The notes under the pieces are model-generated. The model was not told where the DNA came from and ran no database searches. It saw nothing but the letters and a program-made list of their open reading frames with translations. A stretch of 11,637 bases of DNA from Planctomycetes bacterium RBG_16_41_13. Its GTDB lineage: Bacteria; Planctomycetota; Brocadiia; Brocadiales; Brocadiaceae. Below are positions 7,241 to 11,637 of this stretch, in pieces; positions within the stretch are counted from its first letter, which is position 1; the number at the start of each line of letters is the position of its first letter. A program made the position numbers and the translations under genes. The stretch lies in contig MHYI01000145.1 in NCBI GenBank assembly GCA_001828295.1, forward strand, positions 1 to 11,637, written 5' to 3'.

Positions 7241-7388
7241 ATGAGTTTTCAAAAAGCTAAAGTGTTACAAGGATGATTATTCCGGAGGAGCAAAATATTT
7301 TCTACAAAATGATGGAAGACTGTTATGAAAATGGCACAATCATGGCTTGCATATAAACAACCTACTTAAAATTGGCGGAGAATGTATC

Positions 7389-8069
7389 ATGCAGGGAAAA
7401 CTTATCGTTATTACCGGTATTGACGGGAGCGGTAAAACGGTTCAAACAAAACTTCTTTATGAAAGATTGCTGAAAGAGGGATATCCCGTGGCGACTATCG
7501 ATTTTCCCCAATACGGTAAGACCTTCTTTGCCGAAATGGTTACAAAATATTTAAGGGGCGGCTTTGGCGCAGCGGATGCTGTAAGCCCGTACTTTGCCTC
7601 TATCCTTTACGCCGGGGATCGCTTTGAAAGAAAAAATCAGATACAGACATGGATTAATGAGGGGAAAATAATTATATCAAACCGGTATGTGTGTGATAAT
7701 ATGGCTCATCAGGGAGGAAAGATACAGAGTCCTGGAGAAAGGGAACAATTCTTCCAATGGCTGGATCAACTGGAACATACAGTTTTTGGAATCCCACGGC
7801 CGCATCTCAGTATACTGCTCTATGTCCCCGCAGAAATTGCCTATCTCCTTGTAGAAAAGAAAGGGCAACGCGAATATCTTGCCGGCGCAAAAAAAGACAT
7901 CCACGAAGAAGACATTCATCATATGAAATCCGCTCAGGAAACTTTTATAGAAATTGCAAAGGGGAAACCCGACTGGAAAACCATTGATTGCACAAAAAAC
8001 AACACCTTATTGCCGGAGCATGTCATTGCAGATAAGATTTGGCAGGCAGTGGCGAGGATTCTTCCTTAA
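7389..8069 (+). CDS. tmk: Thymidylate (dTMP) kinase family protein
   Basis: Phosphorylates dTMP to dTDP with ATP for DNA synthesis, in the cytoplasm. I place the start at 7389, giving 226 residues: ATG preceded by GGCGGAG at about 7374-7380, with the P-loop GIDGSGKT at residues 10-17 as in other Tmk proteins. The in-frame TTG at 7347 would add 14 residues with no better ribosome site. Further motifs are FPQYG (39-43), AGDRFE (75-80), SNRYVCDNMAHQGGKI (97-112) and a basic lid KKGQREY that probably closes over ATP. The usual Asp of the DRY motif is Asn98; an NRY version seems to mark a subfamily rather than damage. Whether its substrate is strictly dTMP cannot be settled here. It follows the first MITE, so any link to rtcB transcription has been disturbed. 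Confidence 0.85.
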   Translation: MQGKLIVITGIDGSGKTVQTKLLYERLLKEGYPVATIDFPQYGKTFFAEMVTKYLRGGFGAADAVSPYFASILYAGDRFERKNQIQTWINEGKIIISNRYVCDNMAHQGGKIQSPGEREQFFQWLDQLEHTVFGIPRPHLSILLYVPAEIAYLLVEKKGQREYLAGAKKDIHEEDIHHMKSAQETFIEIAKGKPDWKTIDCTKNNTLLPEHVIADKIWQAVARILP

Positions 8070-8118
8070 ATGACGGAAAGAGAGAAATCATCGCATTTCA
8101 CCGCATGGGTAATAGTTG

Positions 8119-8145
8119 ATAACACTTTAGTTTTTTGAAAAATCC
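8119..8145. mobile_element. Solitary MITE end (truncated element) upstream of aspA
   Basis: The 27 bp ATAACACTTTAG, T-run, GAAAAATCC match the left inverted repeat of the 6987-7268 element at nearly every position (first G changed to A). No complete opposite end and no 8-bp duplication follow. The nearby TTTCAAAA (8152-8159) could be the inner part of a decayed right end, and it pairs with TTTTGAAA (8133-8140). The aspA ATG at 8159 begins on the last base of this block, so the remnant replaces the normal position of a ribosome site. Confidence 0.65.
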
Positions 8146-8158
8146 TTATAATTTCAAA

Positions 8159-9256
8159 ATGTGCGATAAACAAACAGTATCATTTCGGAAAGAAAAAGAT
8201 TATCTGGGCGAGATGAAAATACCTGCGAACGCCTATTATGGCGTGCAAACCGCAAGGGCGATCGAAAACTTTCCCATTAGTGGCGGTTCATCACAGCCAA
8301 TTTTTACCACGGCAATCGTTTCAATCAAAAAGGCTGCCGCCATGGTAAATTGTGAATCAGGGCACCTTGATAGAAAAATTGGTGGGGCGGTCATTCAAGC
8401 ATGCGACCGCATATTGAAAGGCGAGTTTCAGGAACAGTTTTGTGTTGATGTTTATCAGGCAGGGGCAGGGACATCACACCATATGAATGTGAATGAAGTA
8501 ATTGCCAATATTGCGATTGAAATGCTGGGCGGGGAAAAAGGAGACTACGCTGTTGTCCATCCAAATGACCACGTAAACTACGGACAATCCACAAATGATG
8601 TATATCCCACCGCCATGCGCATAGCTGCGTTGCTTTCATCAAAAAAACTGATTGCAAATGTATCTGATTTAACAGATGCATTTGACCTGAAAGCAAAGGC
8701 ATTTGATACTATTGTGAAATCAGGACGCACACACCTGCAGGACGCTGTTCCCATTCGGGTGGGGCAGGAATTTTCAGGGTATAAAGAATCTTTGCTGAAC
8801 GCAACCTCGAGTATTGAAAAGGCAGGGGATTCGTTGAAGGAATCAGGCATAGGGGGAAGCGCTGCGGGTACCGGCATCAATACATATCCCGGGTATATAC
8901 CGAAGATGATTGAATATCTGAGAGGGATTACCGGCCTGGATATTGTCGCGTCAAAAAACCGTTTTGAAGCCATGCAAAGCAACAGGCCATTTGTGGAATT
9001 TTCCGGGGCGCTTCGCGCTTTGTCCGTGGAGCTGATACGCATTGCTAATGATTTGCGGCTAATGAATTCCGGACCAAATACAGGACTGGCGGAAATTAAC
9101 CTGCCGGCGGTACAGCCCGGGTCTTCTATTATGCCAGGCAAGGTCAATCCCGTTATTCCGGAAATGTTAACGATGGTGTGTTTTTCCGTTATTGGCAACG
9201 ACACATCAATCATGCTCGCAGCCCAGGCGGGTCATGATGCCGTTGATTCAGCATAA
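8159..9256 (+). pseudogene. aspA: Aspartate ammonia-lyase, N-terminal and central part; frame broken at about 9233
   Basis: Aspartase (fumarase/aspartase superfamily) deaminates L-aspartate to fumarate and ammonia. This frame gives 365 residues from ATG 8159; TTG 8135 would add eight residues drawn from repeat sequence and is unlikely. Visible motifs are IPANAYYGVQTARAIENF near the N-terminus, AGAGTSHHMNVNEV and HVNYGQSTNDVYPT (substrate binding), GRTHLQDAVP, and the signature loop GSSIMPGKVNP with the likely catalytic Ser322. After AAQAG the family has a conserved Q-L-E-L-N-V-M. Here GGGTC runs directly into ATGATGCCG, so about 17 bp are absent and the frame shifts, ending at TAA 9254-9256. 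The rest of the protein continues in the next frame. Aspartase is preferred over fumarase because of the N-terminus and the IENF and QDAVP motifs. It is probably inactive unless this is a sequence error. Confidence 0.85.
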
Positions 9257-9566
9257 AATACTGGATTCTCTTTTAATCCTTACAAACGCAGTGAAAGTGT
9301 TTGATGAAAAATGCGTGCGGGGGATTACCGTAAATAAGGAAAAGTGTGAGGATTATGCAGTGAAAAGTTTGGGGATTGTTACGGTATTAAATCCAATTAT
9401 TGGTTATGCAAATGCTGCGGAAGTAGTGAAGGAGTCTATGAAAACGGGCCGGTCTGCAAAGGAAATTATCATGGAGAAAAAGATACTTACGAAAGAGCAG
9501 GTGGATACATTGTTGTCTCCCATGTCGATGACCGAACCTTGCGGCGGAAGTATTGAAAAATGGTAA
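9234..9566 (+). pseudogene. aspA: Aspartate ammonia-lyase, C-terminal part (shifted frame)
   Basis: 110 codons from the tandem ATG at 9234/9237 continue the aspartase sequence exactly where the upstream frame breaks: MMPLIQHKILDSLLILTNAV, then CVRGITVNKEKCEDY, KSLGIVTVLNPIIGY and the small C-terminal domain ending MTEPCGGSIEKW. The two pieces together (about 475 residues) equal a normal aspartase. An independent start is conceivable, since ATG 9234 overlaps the first frame by 23 bases with GGCGGG just upstream, but the missing QLELNV helix would still be lost. The final Trp and the TAA stop come from the second MITE. Without it the gene would read GSIEK followed by TGA, so that insertion added one residue. 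Confidence 0.8.
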
Positions 9567-9717
9567 TACTTTAGTCTTTTGAAAACTCATGTAGTGCGAC
9601 GAGGTTCGTCGCACCAAAAAACGTTGTGCGATAAGGAATAGGGTCTGCTCAAATAGTGCGACGAACCTCGTCGCACTACAAATGACAATTTTCAGTTTCA
9701 AAAGACTAAAGTGTTAC
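9563..9717. mobile_element. 155-bp MITE-like element, same family, with 8-bp target duplication
   Basis: The left end GTAATACTTTAG then TCTTTTGAAAACT (9563-9587) pairs with the right end AGTTTCAAAAGAC then TAAAGTGTTAC (9694-9717). GAAAAATG at 9555-9562 is repeated exactly at 9718-9725. Inside are two copies of the TAGTGCGACGA palindrome in opposite orientation, with about 40 bp between them. No coding capacity is visible. It inserted inside the original aspA stop codon context and supplies the present TAA. Confidence 0.87.
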
Positions 9718-9737
9718 GAAAAATGAGGAGTAATGTT

Positions 9738-9806
9738 ATGCCTAAAAAAACACCCATTGATATCCGGTTACTATTGTTTTTTACTACAGACGAAACGGAT
9801 ACATGA
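9738..9806 (+). CDS. Putative 22-residue leader peptide overlapping gntK
   Basis: A short ORF encoding MPKKTPIDIRLLLFFTTDET plus DT. GAGGAG at 9725-9730 lies 7 bases before its ATG, a far better ribosome site than any in front of gntK. Its TGA (9804-9806) overlaps the gntK ATG (9803-9805) as ATGA, the usual arrangement for translational coupling. It resembles no family I recognise and has no obvious run of one amino acid that would suggest attenuation. It could equally be the degraded end of another gene. Before the MITE inserted, its ribosome site overlapped the aspA stop codon (TGAGGAG). Confidence 0.5.
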   Translation: MPKKTPIDIRLLLFFTTDETDT

Positions 9807-10285
9807 TTATTATTTTAATGGGGGTGTCGGGTTCTGGCAAGACAACAATCGGGCGCCTCCTTGCCGATGATCTTGGATGGACATTTTACGACGGCGATGA
9901 TTATCATCCTCCTTCAAATATTGAGAATCTTAAAAAGGGAATTGCCTTAACAGATGCAGAAAGAATACCATGGTTAGATGTCTTGCAAAAAATCATTGAA
10001 AAAACAATAGCAAAGAAAGAGCATGCCGTTATTGCCTGTTCTGCCCTCAAGCAATCATATCGCAGGTTTTTGGCAGATAAGCATGAACCTGTCCGGTTTG
10101 TATATTTAAAAGGGGAACGGGAACTCATATGTCAAAGGTTAAATAGGCGGAAGGTGCATTTTATGAACGAAAACCTTCTTTTAAGCCAGTTTGAAACATT
10201 GGAAGAACCGGAAGACGCCTTAGTTGTCGACATTACGCAATCCCCGGAAGCAATTGTTACCAGCATAAAAAAGGGGTTTTTGTAA
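9803..10285 (+). CDS. gntK: Gluconokinase (GntK type)
   Basis: Phosphorylates D-gluconate to 6-phosphogluconate with ATP, feeding the pentose phosphate or Entner-Doudoroff routes. The product has 160 residues, near the family norm (about 165-175), as a single P-loop kinase domain. Motifs are Walker A GVSGSGKT (7-14), FYDGDDYHPPSNIENLKKGIALTDAERIPWL with the substrate-contacting D-G-D and H-P residues, CSALKQSYRRFL, VYLKG and HFMNENLLLSQFETLEEP. These are diagnostic of GntK against other small kinases. The ATG at 9803 has no good ribosome site of its own and overlaps the stop of the 22-codon leader ORF, so translation is probably coupled. No gluconate transporter or dehydrogenase is nearby. 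It converges on the PilZ regulator gene with a 5-bp gap. Confidence 0.93.
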   Translation: MIIILMGVSGSGKTTIGRLLADDLGWTFYDGDDYHPPSNIENLKKGIALTDAERIPWLDVLQKIIEKTIAKKEHAVIACSALKQSYRRFLADKHEPVRFVYLKGERELICQRLNRRKVHFMNENLLLSQFETLEEPEDALVVDITQSPEAIVTSIKKGFL

Positions 10286-10290
10286 TTCTT

Positions 10291-11070
10291 TTAGTGTTTT
10301 TTGATCTCATCTATACTCTTATGCTCCTTTTGGATTTTTTTGCAGATTTCTTCAAATTTTTCTTTATCTTCATCAGATATTTTTATTATCTGCCAAACAA
10401 CCCTCATATGCTCCGGAGTACACTTCGGAAAGTATACTTCATTCCAGCGAAAGACATTTACCCGGAGTAGTTTACACCATAAGATTTTTATTTGCATGTT
10501 ATCAAATTGGGAAGGGAATATAACAGTGATGTGGGTGCTGTTCAGCAAGTCGTTGTAAGATTTTGTGCAGGTGATATCGCAGAGTATCCCTTCGAGGCTC
10601 ATATTGATTACGTCTGCATCAACAGAGTCATTATTAATATGGATTACGGCCTTGGCGTCCGGCATGCTTATTCTGTCGTGCGTACGCCATTGACGTGGGT
10701 CGCAAACCGTATTAATTTTTTCCCTTAATTCTATTGGTGTAAAGGGAGATATGAGATAATGCTGAATGTCATTTTCTTTTAAATGCCTGATATTTTCTTT
10801 CGAACCTGTGGAAGTCACAATAATAAAGGGCGTCTCTTTGTTCATTTCCTCCTTTTTTAGCTCTTTGAAAAGAGCAATGCCATCTGCTTGTTTAAATTGC
10901 ATCCCGCAAATAATTACCTCGAATTTTTGTTCTTTGAATTTTTCCAAAGCTTCCGATGCGGAAGGCGCCTCAATGATAACAACATCATTAAGCTCGGAGA
11001 TAAGGTATGTTTTGAGTAATGTTCGCAATATCCTGGTTTCGTGAACAATGAGTATTTTACGCATTCGCAT
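10291..11070 (-). CDS. Degenerate (pseudo-)receiver domain fused to a PilZ domain
   Basis: A cytoplasmic regulator of 259 residues. Residues 4-122 have the fold pattern of a response-regulator receiver (KILIV, ALEKFKEQKFEVIICG, DGIALFKEL, PFIIVTSTG, HYLISPF), but the chemistry is gone. The acidic pair is His10-Glu11, the phosphate-accepting Asp is Gly56 (eight residues before the conserved Gly64, as in CheY), and the conserved Lys is Ser108; only Thr86 remains. Residues about 125-235 resemble PilZ: R129-THD-R133 matches RxxxR, and NMSLEG (156-161) matches (D/N)xSxxG, the two c-di-GMP-binding motifs. A charged helical tail follows. It probably responds to c-di-GMP rather than phosphorylation. 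Possible outputs include surface behaviour or exopolysaccharide, but the neighbours do not show which. AAAGGAAA lies 7 bases before the ATG at 11070. Confidence 0.85.
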   Translation of the reverse strand: MRMRKILIVHETRILRTLLKTYLISELNDVVIIEAPSASEALEKFKEQKFEVIICGMQFKQADGIALFKELKKEEMNKETPFIIVTSTGSKENIRHLKENDIQHYLISPFTPIELREKINTVCDPRQWRTHDRISMPDAKAVIHINNDSVDADVINMSLEGILCDITCTKSYNDLLNSTHITVIFPSQFDNMQIKILWCKLLRVNVFRWNEVYFPKCTPEHMRVVWQIIKISDEDKEKFEEICKKIQKEHKSIDEIKKH

Positions 11071-11158
11071 GGTAGGTTTCCTTTCGTTTAAATTCGGGTA
11101 AACAATAAACAGTACAAAAAAAATATACCGTGATCCAATTTTTGGGAGGGATAGTCGG

Positions 11159-11300
11159 TCATATGACTGTGTCTCCGCTCAATTGCCGGATTTGTTTTTC
11201 AAGGGCTTTACGGTCATGGTTGGCGCGTTTCCGGCAGTTCGTGCTTAAAAGATCTTGCCACGCGTCATATAATAATATCCTCTGTGGCAGTTGTCGACAT
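11159..11300 (-). pseudogene. Possible C-terminal remnant of an unrecognised gene
   Basis: Read on the minus strand, the frame ending in TGA at 11159-11161 encodes a protein-like, charged helical stretch: ILLYDAWQDLLS, then TNCRKRANHDRKALEKQIRQ and LSGDTVI. It contains no ATG start, and its upstream part runs into a T-run and a palindromic repeat, as expected for the end of a gene truncated by rearrangement. I do not recognise the family. The evidence is amino-acid composition only, so it may be chance. Confidence 0.25.
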
Positions 11301-11309
11301 TTTTTTCCT

Positions 11310-11332
11310 GTTCCAATGCTCTGCGTTGGAAC
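11310..11332. repeat. GTTCCAATGC / GCGTTGGAAC palindrome
   Basis: Ten-base arms around TCT with one mismatch. It resembles the widespread GTTCC..GC-TCT-GC..GGAAC type of extragenic repeat seen in many bacterial genomes. No T-run follows on the plus strand, so it is not an obvious terminator for that strand. Confidence 0.6.
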
Positions 11333-11480
11333 GTATTTTAAAAATAATGCATACTTGCCACAGGCGGGAAAATAGCTTAGTATGGATCTAGTTCGCCTGA
11401 TTTATGCTGAACCAACACAAATTTCCTTATGTAACGTATGTGTATCCCTTCATTGAATATATTTTTTAGGAGAGAGTATC

Positions 11481-11637
11481 ATGTCCCCGGATTTCCTCTG
11501 TATTGGCGCTCAAAAATCAGGAACCACCTGGCTCTATAGAAATTTAAAGAAACATCCGGATATTTGGCTGCCCCCGATAAAAGAGATTCATTACTTTGAC
11601 AAGTATCGGGATAAAGCGAATATATTCAGCGCTATTT
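11481..11637 (+). CDS. Sulfotransferase domain protein, N-terminal fragment
   Basis: Only the first 52 codons are inside the window. They carry the PAPS-binding start of the sulfotransferase family: FLCIGAQKSGTTWLY (5-19), whose QKSGTTW loop grips the 5'-phosphosulfate, then NLKKHPDIWLPPIKEIHYFD (21-40), the usual HP..P..KE.HYFD continuation. Such enzymes transfer sulfate from PAPS to sugar or lipid hydroxyls; the acceptor here cannot be told. No signal peptide is present in the visible part, so it is likely cytoplasmic or membrane-associated. AGGAGAGAG at about 11468-11476 is a strong ribosome site for the ATG. Confidence 0.9.
   Translation, partial: MSPDFLCIGAQKSGTTWLYRNLKKHPDIWLPPIKEIHYFDKYRDKANIFSAI

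Larger units (their letters stand above)
6987..7268. mobile_element. 282-bp MITE-like element with GTAA-type terminal inverted repeats and 8-bp target duplication
   Basis: The left end, 6987-7013 (GTAACACTTTAG, a T-run, GAAAAACTC), pairs with the right end, 7243-7268 (GAGTTTTC ... CTAAAGTGTTAC), with one substitution and one indel. The 8 bp before it (AAGGATGA, 6979-6986) are repeated exactly after it (7269-7276), the mark of transposition. It has no coding capacity. Inside are a GGGTTCAGGTT/AACCTGAACCC hairpin (7019-7043), a second, interrupted hairpin of that family (7131-7180), and a GTAGTGCGACGA/TCGTCGCACTAC palindrome (7214-7240). GTAA termini and 8-bp duplications are typical of IS66-family transposition, so an IS66 element elsewhere could be the mover; that is inference. 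Confidence 0.85.
11071..11480. other. 410-bp gene-poor region between the PilZ regulator and the sulfotransferase
   Basis: The region should hold the promoters of both divergent genes, though none can be named with confidence. It contains a 23-bp palindrome (11310-11332) and, on the minus strand, a possible gene remnant (11159-11300). An 81-codon plus-strand frame at 11130-11375 runs through both and looks like chance. Confidence 0.6.

Noticed and set aside
7347..7388. Longer thymidylate kinase starting at TTG 7347
   Set aside because: The ATG at 7389 has a GGCGGAG ribosome site and places the P-loop at the normal distance from the N-terminus.
8135..8158. Longer aspartase starting at TTG 8135
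   Set aside because: The extra eight codons are MITE-end sequence and there is no ribosome site before them.
6987..9717. Repeated short palindromes as a CRISPR array
   Set aside because: Spacing is irregular, the units are full palindromes within MITEs and there are no uniform spacers or cas genes.
7269..10285. A single composite transposon carrying tmk, aspA and gntK between the two MITEs
   Set aside because: Each MITE has its own different 8-bp target duplication, so they inserted independently; the genes between are housekeeping and not a transposed cargo.
11130..11375. 81-codon plus-strand open frame
   Set aside because: No ribosome site, odd composition, and it runs antisense through a repeat and a more protein-like minus-strand frame.

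Overview
This is an 11.6 kb stretch of bacterial chromosome with dense housekeeping genes, moderate G+C, Shine-Dalgarno starts and many short dispersed palindromes in the gaps. The gene families alone do not fix the taxon. The mixture (archease/RtcB, an NRY-type thymidylate kinase, a PilZ response regulator, repeat-rich spacers) would fit a planctomycete such as an anammox bacterium, but that is a low-confidence inference.

Layout. 1-639 (+): 3' part of purD. 660-1562 (-): nadC, convergent with purD. 1563-2037: gene-free, with four hairpin-type repeats. 2038-4392 (+): lon. 4519-4992 (+): UspA-type stress protein. 5076-5492 and 5535-6986 (+): archease and its partner RNA ligase rtcB. 7389-8069 (+): thymidylate kinase. 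8159-9566 (+): an aspartate ammonia-lyase gene split by a small frameshifting deletion. 9738-9806 and 9803-10285 (+): a 22-codon leader ORF overlapping gluconokinase gntK. 10291-11070 (-): a degenerate receiver domain fused to a PilZ domain. 11071-11480: non-coding, with a palindrome and a possible gene remnant. 11481-end (+): start of a sulfotransferase.

The most distinctive content is small mobile DNA. Two non-coding elements (6987-7268 and 9563-9717) share terminal inverted repeats beginning GTAACACTTTAG or GTAATACTTTAG. Each is flanked by a perfect 8-bp target duplication (AAGGATGA and GAAAAATG). Each inserted exactly at the stop codon of a gene (rtcB and aspA), and the inverted repeat carries stop codons in all three frames. 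GTAA ends and 8-bp duplications are what IS66-family transposases produce, so these look like IS66-type MITEs; no transposase is present here. A third, solitary end lies just upstream of aspA. Separately, a 24-bp imperfect palindrome interrupts two unrelated dispersed repeats at the same core, CAGR/TTACA. An uninterrupted version of one host repeat survives elsewhere in the window.

Functionally, archease plus RtcB form an RNA end-joining module. Lon and the Usp protein suggest stress and proteostasis functions nearby. aspA and gntK may once have formed an operon, now separated by a MITE and with aspA apparently inactivated. The PilZ protein probably senses c-di-GMP rather than phosphorylation.
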